The notes under the pieces are model-generated. The model worked only from the letters and a program-made list of their open reading frames with translations. It did no database searches and had not been told where the DNA came from. Below, piece by piece: positions 24,498 to 33,305 of a DNA stretch of 64,000 nt. The stretch is taken from contig NZ_WUUS01000002.1 of assembly GCF_009831625.1 (NCBI RefSeq), positions 372,001 through 436,000 of the forward strand, in the 5' to 3' direction. This stretch comes from Halobaculum saliterrae. GTDB taxonomy: Archaea; Halobacteriota; Halobacteria; Halobacteriales; Haloferacaceae. Numbering within the stretch: the stretch's first letter is position 1; each line of letters starts with the position of its first letter. The position numbers were made by a program, and so were the translations under genes.

Positions 24498-25997
24498 ATG
24501 GATCAGACGATGTCAGGACGGAGTTCGAAACCGACGGTCGGAGCGCTGCCGGACACGACGGTGGAATCGCCGTTCGTGCCCGTTGTACTGACGTGGGTGG
24601 TGTGGTCGCTGTTCGCGGCCAGCGTCGCGCTTCTCATCGCTCGATCCCGGATCGGCGGACCGTGGGAGGTCCCCGGCGTGATCGCCGTCGACGGGCTGAC
24701 CGTTCTGATGTGGGTGGTCGTGACCTTCTTCAGCGGTATCGTCCACAGCTACTCCCGCCGGTACATGGCCGGCAGCGAACATGTGACGAAGTTCTTCGCC
24801 ACGATGTTCGCCTTCACGGCGTCCGTCATGGCACTGGTCGCGGCCGACCACGTCGCCCTGTTCGGACTCCTCTGGCTGGCGATGGGGCTGGCAATGGCGA
24901 CCCTCATCGGAACCGTCAGCGGCTGGAACCAAGCGCGGGCGGCCGCCGGCGTCGCGCGAAGGTACTTCCTCGCCAGCAGCGCGCTCCTCGGTGTCGCGCT
25001 GACGTCGCTGTGGTGGGCGACCGGGTCGACGACGATCTCCGGGATCGGTGCGGCCGCCGACACGCTCGGCGGCCCAGTGTGGCTCGTCGCCGCCGGCGCG
25101 CTCGTGATCGCGGCGATGATCCAGTCCGCCCTGATCCCGTTCCACGGCTGGCTGCTCTCCTCGATGACCGCACCGACCCCCGCGTCGGCGCTGATGCACG
25201 CCGGGTTCGTCAACGCCGGCGGCGTCCTGCTGACCCGCTTCGCCCCGGTCATCACGGTCGACTCCACGCTCATGCTCGCGGTGGTCGCCGTCGGCGCGGC
25301 CAGCGCGAGCGGCGGGAAGCTGCTGAAGTCGGTCCAGACGGACGTCAAGGGCAAACTCGGCTGTTCGACGGTCGGCCAGATGGGCTTCATGATACTGCAG
25401 GTCGGCCTCGGCTTCTTCGGGGCCGCGATCACCCACCTCGTCCTTCACGGGTTCTACAAGGCCTACCAGTTCCTCAGTTCGGGCGAACAGGTCGAACACA
25501 CGAGCCCGAGTGAGACGACCGAGCACACGATCGGCGGCATCACGGATGTCCGTGGCCTCGTCGTGGCGTTGCTGACTGGTCTCGGCGGCGGCGTGGTGTT
25601 CACGGTGGTGACCGGAAAGGGGGCAACCGTCGACAGCGGCCTCCTGTTGACGTTCTTCGTCGTCTTCACTACGCTGCACGCCGCTCGCAGCGCGGTTCAA
25701 CACACCTCGCTTTCGCGGACGGCCCGCTACGGGGCCGTCCCGCTGGTCTTCTTCCCGGCCATCCTCGTCTACGCCGTCGTGTACGAGGGCGTCACGGGGC
25801 TTCTGGCGGTCGGCACGGCGACGACCGAGTTGACCCTGCTCCACGGTGTCATCGCAGTCGGTTTCGTCGCCATCTACGTGGCCATCGAGACCGGCGTTCA
25901 TGAACACAGCCAGCGTCTGTACGTGGCACTGCTGAACGCGACTCAACCGTCGTCGGCGACGGTCCTGACATCCACGGAGGAGTACAATGAGTACTGA
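24498..25997 (+). CDS. dabB: DabB-like membrane subunit (NuoL/MrpA-like)
   Basis: 499 aa polytopic protein of the NADH-quinone oxidoreductase subunit 5 / antiporter family. Conserved features include FSGIVHSYSRRYM, ALIPFHGWLLSSMTAPTPASALMHAGFVNAGG (the proton-pumping core with the HAGFVNAG motif), LLKSVQTDVKGKLGCSTVGQMGFM and HGFYKAYQF. About 13-14 TM segments. Its immediate partner is a dabA gene, overlapping by 11 bp, and no other complex I genes are present. This fits the two-gene DAB system, in which DabB couples the cation gradient to DabA for inorganic-carbon uptake. The start is MDQTMSGRSS; the internal MSGRSS is possible. Confidence 0.9.
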   Translation: MDQTMSGRSSKPTVGALPDTTVESPFVPVVLTWVVWSLFAASVALLIARSRIGGPWEVPGVIAVDGLTVLMWVVVTFFSGIVHSYSRRYMAGSEHVTKFFATMFAFTASVMALVAADHVALFGLLWLAMGLAMATLIGTVSGWNQARAAAGVARRYFLASSALLGVALTSLWWATGSTTISGIGAAADTLGGPVWLVAAGALVIAAMIQSALIPFHGWLLSSMTAPTPASALMHAGFVNAGGVLLTRFAPVITVDSTLMLAVVAVGAASASGGKLLKSVQTDVKGKLGCSTVGQMGFMILQVGLGFFGAAITHLVLHGFYKAYQFLSSGEQVEHTSPSETTEHTIGGITDVRGLVVALLTGLGGGVVFTVVTGKGATVDSGLLLTFFVVFTTLHAARSAVQHTSLSRTARYGAVPLVFFPAILVYAVVYEGVTGLLAVGTATTELTLLHGVIAVGFVAIYVAIETGVHEHSQRLYVALLNATQPSSATVLTSTEEYNEY

Positions 25998-28428
25998 ACC
26001 CGCCATCCGCGACAGTATCGACGACGCGGCGACCACCGTCGGCTCCCTCTGGCCCATCCACTCGTTCGTGACGGCCAATCCCCTCTCGGGATTCGAGGAC
26101 GAACCGTTCGACGAGGCGATCGAACAGGCGACGGCACTGCTGGGCGGCCGTGGGTACCCCAGCGCCGAGACGTTCGCGACGGCGCTGGATCGCGGGCAGA
26201 TCGATCCGGAGATTCTCGAGGCGGAACTCGTCGATGCGGGATTCGAGGACTCCCCCGAGACGCTCCTCGATCGGATGGCCGACGCCAGCGACACCACATC
26301 CGCCGAGGACGGTGTCGCCGCCGCCGACGGGGCCGGTGACGCGGACGCGGTCCCAGCCCACGTCGATCGGGTGCTGACGAAGTGGCTGTCGGCGTTCCTG
26401 GAGGAGGGCAGCGCCCACTGGTCGATGCCGAACCGCGAGGCGGGGTTCTACGCCGCCTTCCGTGGAGTGGCCGACCACGACGGCGATATCCCTGACGACG
26501 GGATCATGGCCGACCTCCCCGAGACACCGATCGAGACCATCGAGACGGTGCTGAAGCCGTATTCGGAGCGCGAGTGGGAATCCATCTTCGAGGAGCAACT
26601 GGCCGCCCTCCCGGGCTGGACGGGGTTCATCAAGCGTCGTGTCGACGACGGGGGCGAGTGGCAGTCGACGTACCCGATCTCGTTGGAAGGATACCTCGCG
26701 GCGCGTCTGGCACTCTTGGATGCCGTCGGCGGCGACCTCGATCCCTCGGGGAACGATGTCGTCGACGCCGAGCCCGGCGACGAACCCGCTCCGGCGTTCC
26801 TGCGCGCGTGGGAGGCAACCTATCGCAGTGAACTCGTTGAGACCGTCGCCGCGCAGAGCCGGTCGATGACCGACGGAGATACCTCGGAGCGCCCGGACGC
26901 GCAAATGGTTTTCTGTATCGACACCCGCTCGGAGGTCATCCGTCGCCACATCGAGGCGAGTGGCGACTACGAGACCCACGGATACGCCGGCTTCTTCGGT
27001 ATCCCGATGGAGTATCGGGGATACGACGCCGACGAGTCGGTCGACGCCTGCCCACCGATCCTCGATCCCCAGTACTACATCACCGAGTTCTCGATCGACG
27101 ACGAGACGAAGGAACGCTACGACCGGTGGTCGGGTATCCGCGATGCCGCCGACGAAGTCATCGAGATGTTGGAGGCCAACGCCGCCACGGCCTACGGCTA
27201 CGTCGAGACTGCCGGGAGCGGCTACGCCCTCTCGCTGGCCGCCCGGACGCTCGTTCCCGGGCGCGTCCGCGACCTGTTCGACACGACCGCCGGGCTGGTA
27301 CCCGACAGTCACGAGTTCTGTCGCCCGTTCGTCGACCACCAACACACGTACTCCGGCGACCTCCCGGTGGGGTTGACCACCGAGGAGAAGGTCGAGTATG
27401 CCGCCACCGCCTTCGAGTTGATGGGCTGGGAGGAGTTCGGTCGGCTCGTCGTCTTCGCGGGCCACGCGAGCGAGACGGCCAACAACCCCTACGGATCGAG
27501 CTTGGACTGCGGTGCCTGTGCCGGTAACCCGGGCGGCCCGAACGCCCGCGTGATGGCGGCGGTTTGCAACGACGCCGAGGTCAAAACCCAACTCCGCGAG
27601 CGCGGCTTCGATGTTCCCGACGACACCGTCTTCCTCGCCGGCCAACACAACACGACGACCGACGAGGTCGAACTCTACGCTACCGACGTGCCCGAGAGCC
27701 ACGCGGACGACCTCGACCAGTTGCGTTCCGACCTCGAAAGCGCCCGCGAGAACGCGGCCGCCGAGCGCGCCGAAACGATGGGATCCGACGGTTCGAGGGC
27801 CGTCGGGGAGACGAATCGGCGCGCTGCGGACTGGGCCGAGACGCGTCCCGAGTGGGGACTGGCCGGCAACGCCGGCTTTGTCGTCGGTCCCCGCGAGTTG
27901 ACCGAGGACGTCGACCTCGACGGCCGCGCGTTCCTCCACTCGTACGACTGGTCGACCGACCCTGACGGCGACGCGCTGGAGGGAATCCTCACCGGGCCGC
28001 TCGTCGTCACCCAGTGGATCAATAGCCAGTACTACTTCTCGACGGTCGACAACGCGGTCTACGGGAGCGGTTCGAAGGTGACGCAGAACCCCGTCGGAAA
28101 CGTCGGCGTCTATCAGGGCAACGGGGGCGATCTGATGACCGGGCTCCCGCTGCAGTCCCTGATGGCCGCTGACGACGAGCCATTCCATCAACCGCTCCGT
28201 CTCTCGACTGTCGTCCACGCGCCAGTCGACCGCGTGACCGGCGTCCTTGCTGACCACGAGGAGCTGACCCAATTACTCGACAACGACTGGCTCTCCCTGA
28301 CGGTCGTCGATCCGACACGGGATCACCGAGCGTTCCACTACGAGGAGGAGCTGGAGTGGGTGTCGGGACACGAGCTGCTCGAATCCCCACCCGAAAGACC
28401 GGTCGCTCCCGCCGCCGGGGACGACTAA
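25987..28428 (+). CDS. dabA: DabA-like carbonic-anhydrase-type subunit (DUF2309)
   Basis: 813 aa cytoplasmic protein of the YbcC/DUF2309 family. The N-terminus has WPIHSFVTANPLSGFED, a hallmark of the family. The putative zinc site is intact: Cys310 and Asp312 in VFCIDTRSEV, His493 in FAGHASETANNPYGSSLDCGACAG, and Cys508 in the same block. DabA is related to beta-carbonic anhydrases and works with DabB to convert CO2 to bicarbonate in a vectorial, energy-driven way. The start codon lies inside dabB, so translation is coupled. A nested hairpin follows the stop. No carboxylase gene is in the window, so the use of the carbon (anaplerosis or other) is open. Confidence 0.92.
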   Translation: MSTEPAIRDSIDDAATTVGSLWPIHSFVTANPLSGFEDEPFDEAIEQATALLGGRGYPSAETFATALDRGQIDPEILEAELVDAGFEDSPETLLDRMADASDTTSAEDGVAAADGAGDADAVPAHVDRVLTKWLSAFLEEGSAHWSMPNREAGFYAAFRGVADHDGDIPDDGIMADLPETPIETIETVLKPYSEREWESIFEEQLAALPGWTGFIKRRVDDGGEWQSTYPISLEGYLAARLALLDAVGGDLDPSGNDVVDAEPGDEPAPAFLRAWEATYRSELVETVAAQSRSMTDGDTSERPDAQMVFCIDTRSEVIRRHIEASGDYETHGYAGFFGIPMEYRGYDADESVDACPPILDPQYYITEFSIDDETKERYDRWSGIRDAADEVIEMLEANAATAYGYVETAGSGYALSLAARTLVPGRVRDLFDTTAGLVPDSHEFCRPFVDHQHTYSGDLPVGLTTEEKVEYAATAFELMGWEEFGRLVVFAGHASETANNPYGSSLDCGACAGNPGGPNARVMAAVCNDAEVKTQLRERGFDVPDDTVFLAGQHNTTTDEVELYATDVPESHADDLDQLRSDLESARENAAAERAETMGSDGSRAVGETNRRAADWAETRPEWGLAGNAGFVVGPRELTEDVDLDGRAFLHSYDWSTDPDGDALEGILTGPLVVTQWINSQYYFSTVDNAVYGSGSKVTQNPVGNVGVYQGNGGDLMTGLPLQSLMAADDEPFHQPLRLSTVVHAPVDRVTGVLADHEELTQLLDNDWLSLTVVDPTRDHRAFHYEEELEWVSGHELLESPPERPVAPAAGDD

Positions 28429-28469
28429 CCGGGGTCCCTCATCTACCGGAACGGAAGTTCCGGGACCCG
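28429..28469. terminator. nested hairpin after dabA
   Basis: Directly after the dabA stop an outer near-complementary pair (CCGGGGTCCC with GGGACCCGG) encloses a perfect inner stem CCGGAAC-GGAA-GTTCCGG (28446-28463). There is no T-run, so it may act as an RNA-stability or termination element, or as a binding site. Confidence 0.35.
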
Positions 28470-28614
28470 GACGACAAGTTCCAGAGGATGGTCGGAACGT
28501 CCGTGAGTTCGATCGCCGAACGGCTCGGGTTACCACGGACTCCTGTCAAACCAAGCGTGCGCTTTCCACGTGCCCGACCACGATCTTCGTATATCGAATG
28601 AGGGTGTATCGATT

Positions 28615-29133
28615 TCACCCCTCGTCGGTATCCGAACGGACCCCTCGGGCCTCCAGCACCTTGTCGGCGACCTCTTCGGCGTGATCGGCGAGCACTCGCA
28701 GCGCCGCGTCGTGGAGCTCTCGCTTCGAGGCGTCCCTGACGTCGTGACGGCGCAACGTCGGCTCGACGTCGATCGCGAGCGCGTCCTCGAACACGTCCCA
28801 CGCACCCTGTCGCGCGTACAGCGGCCGCTGTTTCGCCTTCTCGAATCCGAACGCCGGCTTCGAAGTCACCGCGGTGTCGTCCTCGTCACCGCCGGGCGTC
28901 CCGGTGGCCGAACCGTCCGTACGGTCCGAATCGGGGTCCCCGGTTCGCGGGGTCGTATCGGCGTCGACATCGGTGGACATCGGTCCGGCGTCCGACGCAT
29001 CCGGTCCGTCGAGATCCTCGGTCTCGTCCCGCGTATCCGACGTGTCGCTCTCGGCCTGTTCGATCTGTTCGATCTGTTCCTCCTGTTCGGCCTGCTCAGC
29101 CTGTTCGGCCTGATCGAGGTCGTCGAACGCCAT
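28615..29133 (-). CDS. ParA-partner protein, acidic with Glu/Gln repeats
   Basis: 172 aa. The N-terminus has tandem EQAEQAEQEEQIEQIEQAE repeats, likely a short coiled coil or sticky helix. A long Asp/Thr/Gly-rich disordered linker (about 30-88) follows, then a compact basic-acidic helical domain (FGFEKAKQRPLYARQGAWDV ... RELHDAALRVLADHAEEVA). It starts within the stop of parA (TGATG). Proteins of this layout follow ParA on haloarchaeal plasmids and are taken to be the adaptor or centromere-binding partner, though no classical ParB motif is visible. Confidence 0.75.
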   Translation of the reverse strand: MAFDDLDQAEQAEQAEQEEQIEQIEQAESDTSDTRDETEDLDGPDASDAGPMSTDVDADTTPRTGDPDSDRTDGSATGTPGGDEDDTAVTSKPAFGFEKAKQRPLYARQGAWDVFEDALAIDVEPTLRRHDVRDASKRELHDAALRVLADHAEEVADKVLEARGVRSDTDEG

Positions 29134-30023
29134 CAGACCGTCACCTCGCGTTCACGGACCACCCCGCCAGTCTCGACGATCGCGGCCAACTCGCCGTAAC
29201 AGGAGAGTTGGTCGCAGCTGTCGTCGTAGTCCCGAAGCGGCAGTCCCGCGTCGTTGGCGTCGTCGATGGCCGATCGATACCGGATCCCGGGCAGCGGCCC
29301 GTCGTATGACCCGTCGTCGATGGCCGCCCAGTCGTCCTCGGATATCCGGCAGAAGTTCGGAACGACGGAGTCGGCGATCCCCATCGAGTTGATCTCCTCA
29401 AGCAGCGCACGGTCCCGGCGATCCTGATCCAGCCGCTGTGACAGTCCCGACGGGACGACCGCGAGGATGTCCAGCTCGAAGTACTGCCGTGCCTCCTTGA
29501 CCAGTCGATTGACGGTGTTGTAAATGCCGGAATCGTACCCGGTCTCCGGACGCACGGGAATGATCAGGTTGTTGGTCGCGTACAGGGCGTTCTCGTTGAG
29601 TTTCCCCTGGTTCGCGGGGCAGTCGACGACGATGTAGTCGTACTCGTCGCCGAGAAGGGGTTCGACGACGCGGGCATCCAGCCTCGTCGATCCGCCCATC
29701 GCGTTCTTCAACTGGGTCTGGACGTCCTCGAGGTCCCGATGCGCCGGGAGCAGGTCGAGCCCGTCGACGACGGAGACGATCGCCTCTGTCGGATCCCCGT
29801 CGTCGAGGAGTACCTCATGGACGTGGTTCGTCTCGGCCTCGTACTGTTCGGTGAAGCCGAGATTCTGTGTCATGTGTCCGTTGTCGTCGAGGTCGATGAC
29901 CAGGGCGGACTCGTTCCTGTGTGCCAGTTCGCGCGCGAGGTTTATCGCCGTCGTCGTCTTCGCGAATCCGCCCTTGAGGACGCCGACCGCGACGGCACGC
30001 GGTTGTGTGTCGTGTTCGGACAT
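29133..30023 (-). CDS. parA: ParA/Soj-family partition ATPase
   Basis: 296 aa. It has a deviant Walker A LKGGFAKTTTAINLA (KGGxxKT, about 17-23), Walker A' LVIDLDDNGHMTQNLGF, and Walker B-like YDYIVVDCPANQGKLNENAL, all as in ParA ATPases that segregate low-copy replicons. It lacks an N-terminal helix-turn-helix, so it is of the short type (Ib-like). It is the first gene of a two-gene partition operon; an inverted repeat and a field of short repeats lie just upstream, likely operator and centromere. Confidence 0.92.
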   Translation of the reverse strand: MSEHDTQPRAVAVGVLKGGFAKTTTAINLARELAHRNESALVIDLDDNGHMTQNLGFTEQYEAETNHVHEVLLDDGDPTEAIVSVVDGLDLLPAHRDLEDVQTQLKNAMGGSTRLDARVVEPLLGDEYDYIVVDCPANQGKLNENALYATNNLIIPVRPETGYDSGIYNTVNRLVKEARQYFELDILAVVPSGLSQRLDQDRRDRALLEEINSMGIADSVVPNFCRISEDDWAAIDDGSYDGPLPGIRYRSAIDDANDAGLPLRDYDDSCDQLSCYGELAAIVETGGVVREREVTV

Positions 30024-31037
30024 GGTGGGTCGTTCGTCGATTACCGGCCGACGGTGTCGTGCCGTGACAGCTCCTGAGCGAGGTAGTTCAGCTCGCTCAC
30101 GATAGCTACCTATTGTGCGGTAGGTGTCTGTGTTGTCGTCTCAATGCTGTCCGGTGTAGTCGGTTCCCGTCGAACCAGCCGGTTCTCGAGTCGTATCAGG
30201 GAGTATCGGCCCATCCTACAAGAAGGTACGCAAGACATCTGAACCAGATAATATAGGTACCTCACCTAAGCCACCTACCTTAGCTAAGTTCGCTGAGATA
30301 GGTACGCTATCTGCGGTTGGTATGGTAGGTGGTGTAGCGATTCCAGAACCGAGAGACTGATCCGTTCGGGCAGTTCGCCTCTGCAGCTATCCTAACTATT
30401 TCTACTATCTCAGGTACCTTAGCTACCTTAGCTCAGAGAGACACTGGAGAATAGTTTCCAGGTATGGATATTGTAGCTGCTCGGGAATCGAACATGTGGT
30501 TCGAATGGAACGGGTTCCAACTGACGGTCAGGATTCGGACGTCTCGGTTCGCACCCCTCCGACATCGGATCGCAGTTAGGCAGTCAACGATTCCGCTCTC
30601 GATACTCCGTGGTCAGATCGTCATCGACGCTATGGACACGGGGCCGACCGGAGGTTTGGTGTCGAACAGGGCCCCCCTCGGATCAGGAGCTGAAAGAACT
30701 CACGGGGGTGCATGGAGTCATGGCTCATCAGTGGACCGATGACATCCGCGATCGATTCGCGCATGTAGCGGTGGAACCTCCGCTGGCGATCCTGGTTTGC
30801 GTTCGAGGTGTGTGGTCAGATAGGATCGTTCGCTGTTTCGATGGAGTCGTTGAGGGCAAACCCTGGAGGTGTTAAGAACGAACCATGTCGCCGTCGATGT
30901 CGTTCTCACTTACGCGCCCACCCCGAAGGCCCGTGAGGCGGTTTCTGCTGTTTGACCGGATTGTTGCGATCCTCAGAGATAGTGTTCGACCAAGGTCACG
31001 TTAGTTCGAACCACGGTGGCCGCTGTGCCACCCGCCC
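30024..31037. promoter_or_regulatory. ParA upstream repeat region, candidate centromere
   Basis: About 1 kb without a convincing gene. A perfect 8-bp inverted repeat TGAGCGAG-N9-CTCGCTCA spans 30075-30099, about 52 bp before parA. Farther up, many short TACCT/AGGTA elements occur: GATAGCTACCTATT (30101-30114), TAGGTACCT (30254-30262), TACCTTAGCTAAG (30276-30288, containing the palindrome CTTAGCTAAG), AGGTACGCTATCT, and two abutting TACCTTAGC copies (30415-30432). The AT content is clearly above the window average. The clustering upstream of parA fits a parS-type site; 30450-31037 shows nothing else I can support. Confidence 0.6.
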
Positions 31038-31352
31038 ATGTACCTCATTTCGATATATCATTGCGGCGCGACCGAGCCTATCGCATACGCGCCAGATATG
31101 GAAAGCTTCGTCACCGAGCCGCCGACAACGGATATCGACCTCTTCGTTTGTGAGGGATCACCCTTCGTCGGTCACAACCACCTCCCGGCAGACAGACTGG
31201 AAGCCACAATAGCGGATCTTGACGCTGAGAGAACCGTCCTCGTTAACGCTAGTGAACATGCACGTCGTGAACACACTGTCGAATTAGAGGAGCATGCGGA
31301 CGCTATCGGTTGTGAACTGAGCGTGGACTTCAACGAGTACACTATACCGTAG
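31038..31352 (+). pseudogene. possible C-terminal fragment of an MBL-fold protein
   Basis: 104 codons. The reading resembles the last third of metallo-beta-lactamase-fold hydrolases: AYAPDMESF (cf. the Asp-containing YAPDT segment), DIDLFVCEGSPFVGHNHL, and LDAERTVLVNASEHARREHT, then a short domain end. The N-terminal HxHxDH metal motif is missing and nothing upstream supplies it, so it is probably a remnant. It could be a small gene in its own right. It lies in the repeat-rich region between parA and the decayed genes. Confidence 0.4.
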
Positions 31353-31514
31353 CCGCAGGTTTCAATTTCCTCAGCGAGAGCTCGACCGGTAAGTGAGCTC
31401 ACCAAGTTAGTAGAACTTCCAGTCTTCTAGTCCGCTATTCTGTGAGATCTCATCACCGCGGTAGAGCTAGGGGCTCGCGAAAGCTAAGAGCAGATAGTCT
31501 CGGTGGCGAGTGTA

Positions 31515-31904
31515 TCAGCGATCGATTTGCCGAACCCACAACCCGAGTCCGCCTAGTATAACTCCCGCCACTGCCCGCCAGAGAACTCGCGTAGCCGTGC
31601 CTACCAACGGCTCTGTGCTACCTCGCGCTCCGTTCCAATACAGTTCGAGTAGGAACAGACCGATCAGTATCACTCCAACCCCATAGAGACTGGCTGCGAT
31701 CGTCTCTTTAGCTGTCGATCGGGTGTAGAGAACTGTAGCCAAACCCACAGCGAGTAGAGGGATAAGGATCCCGTAGTTGGCGATGAGATCGAACAGTATT
31801 GCGAATACCGTCGGAACGCCGACGATCACGAGTAGACGACGACGCCTGGTCTCCGCCACGAACTCAACGACGTGGTTGACGATAGTCCGTGGACGCTTGT
31901 TCAT
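31515..31904 (-). CDS. small four-TM membrane protein
   Basis: 129 aa. A basic N-terminus (MNKRPRTIVNHVVEFVAETRRRR) precedes about four TM helices (LLVIVGVPTVFAILFDLIA; YGILIPLLAVGLATVL; IAASLYGVGVILIGLFLLEL; AVAGVILGGLGLW). The start was set by a GGAG ribosome-binding site 5 bp upstream; a longer in-frame extension is not membrane-like. AT content is higher than in chromosomal neighbours, as for the genes around it. Function unknown. Confidence 0.65.
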   Translation of the reverse strand: MNKRPRTIVNHVVEFVAETRRRRLLVIVGVPTVFAILFDLIANYGILIPLLAVGLATVLYTRSTAKETIAASLYGVGVILIGLFLLELYWNGARGSTEPLVGTATRVLWRAVAGVILGGLGLWVRQIDR

Positions 31905-32067
31905 ATGTCTCCACGGTGCTTTGTGGGCAAATCTCTTCGCTACGTGCGCAGACCCACTTCGCAGAATCGGTCTTCTGTTTCTGTACCCACCTATCGCCGC
32001 AGTAATCTCAGAGTCCCGCGAGGGGGACAGTGTAGGTTCTACTGAGATCACTCGGTTTTCAGCCGAG

Positions 32068-32442
32068 TCACCTGAGACGAACCGACGGACGGGTATTGAG
32101 AGGTTCTACCATGCGCTTGTGGCTGACGTATCCGTCGTCGGAACGATCAAGTACTCGATTGATCACCTCCATCGCGTTCACTAGTTTCCTATCGGCGTCC
32201 TCGCGACAGCAAGCGGTATCGAATCTATCCGTCGTCTCGAATTCATACATCCCCGTCGTCAGCCCGAGTACCCATCTCGGATCGACGTTGTTCTGACCGC
32301 CGGAGCAGATTCGCTTGCCAGAAACTCGGACGGCCTTTGTCTCGGCCCCGTACTCGGCCAGCCGCTTGTACTCGATCCGTGAATCAGTCTGTTCAGTGAC
32401 GGTCCACGATACCGGGAGCAATTCGGTGGTACGTTCGTACAC
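32068..32442 (-). CDS. hypothetical protein
   Basis: 124 aa, soluble, with mixed alpha/beta composition (WTVTEQTDSRIEYKRLAEYGAE ... KAVRVSGKRICSGG ... LVNAMEVINRVLDRSDDGYV). It follows the small zinc-ribbon gene after 8 bp on the same strand, so the two are probably co-transcribed. I recognise no family; composition and gene spacing suggest it is real. Confidence 0.5.
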   Translation of the reverse strand: MYERTTELLPVSWTVTEQTDSRIEYKRLAEYGAETKAVRVSGKRICSGGQNNVDPRWVLGLTTGMYEFETTDRFDTACCREDADRKLVNAMEVINRVLDRSDDGYVSHKRMVEPLNTRPSVRLR

Positions 32443-32450
32443 TGTATTGC

Positions 32451-32633
32451 TCAGGCGGAGGGACTAGTCACCCTACCAGTCAAGGCGTTCAGTTCTTCCG
32501 ACCCACAGTGGCAGCCACTGATCCCAATGATACTCACCCGCCCGTCCTCCCACATCCACGCTGTATAGGCTGAGTTGCACCCATTGCACCGAACAATGAC
32601 TCGCTCCTTCTCCGCTTTGAACGCTCCCGGCAT
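32451..32633 (-). CDS. small zinc-ribbon protein
   Basis: 60 aa. CNGC near residue 16 and CHCG near residue 41 form two knuckles of a zinc ribbon with strands between them (AYTAWMWEDGRVSIIGISG). It precedes the hypothetical protein gene by 8 bp. Haloarchaeal genomes carry many such mini-proteins; their functions range from regulation to stress adaptation, and none can be assigned here. Confidence 0.65.
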   Translation of the reverse strand: MPGAFKAEKERVIVRCNGCNSAYTAWMWEDGRVSIIGISGCHCGSEELNALTGRVTSPSA

Positions 32634-32686
32634 TATACTCTCCCGTTACGTGCGGGTTCGGAGACCCACGGTCTGTAACTCATCAT

Positions 32687-33001
32687 TTATCCTGCCTGGA
32701 TGACTTGCTGTGAATCCCTGTCGTACTCGAGTACACCCAATTCGTCCATCTTTGGGAAGTGATTGTGGTGGAGAGAGATCTCCACGTGTGTTACGTTCTC
32801 CTCGTCGGGGTGATCAGTATCGACTTCTCGGCCAGCGATCTCCGCAGCCACATTTCCAAGATCCATGGGGGGAGACCGTTCATCGAGGGCAGCTAGTGCC
32901 AAGCGCCGTCGCTCGGATCGCAGGACGTCATATGTGTCGTCGTCTGTCAGTCCGCGCAGGCTCCGCGCGGTCGTTTGGAAATTCATGGCTGTGGGTGTCA
33001 T
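32687..33001 (-). CDS. winged-helix DNA-binding protein (DUF7344-like)
   Basis: 104 aa. Pattern TDDDTYDVLRSERRRLALAALDERSPPMDLGNVAAEIAGRE, then a linker and VTHVEISLHHNHFPKMDELGVLEYDRDSQQVI, is the common haloarchaeal HTH layout for short regulators. The start MTPTAMNF is used; MNFQTTARS (32986) also fits, since an ACAAAAC box lies about 28 bp before it. Probably a transcription regulator of the accessory region. Confidence 0.75.
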   Translation of the reverse strand: MTPTAMNFQTTARSLRGLTDDDTYDVLRSERRRLALAALDERSPPMDLGNVAAEIAGREVDTDHPDEENVTHVEISLHHNHFPKMDELGVLEYDRDSQQVIQAG

Positions 33002-33305
33002 GATCGTTTTGTCACACGGGGTGGCTGGCAACGTGTTGGCTGAGTGGTTGACTGCCTGTTTCTACAGAATGGTTCGATGGAAATGAAGCTACGACCTATC
33101 AGATTAGGCAGTTCTACGTATCGCGGTAAAACAGAGATTAGAGCCCTCTATTGACATCATATCCAAGCATTAGTAGAATAATTACCAGCTGAATATACAA
33201 AGCCCTCAGCCGCACTTCCATCAACGGAAATCGATAACATTGCGATGTCGGTTGGTTAAGACGAACCACAGACCGCTACGTACAGGGCAACCACCGACCC
33301 CCGAG

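Noticed and set aside
24409-24591. Small plus-strand gene upstream of dabB
   Set aside because: 60-codon Arg-rich reading overlapping the dabB start with no homology recognised; the region looks like promoter or leader.
24498-25997. Complex I subunit NuoL or Mrp antiporter subunit
   Set aside because: No other nuo or mrp genes are adjacent, and the gene overlaps a DUF2309 partner, which fits DabB.
30609-30875. 88-codon plus-strand reading in the parA upstream region
   Set aside because: Composition is weak and no start context is seen; possibly a remnant, but unsupported.
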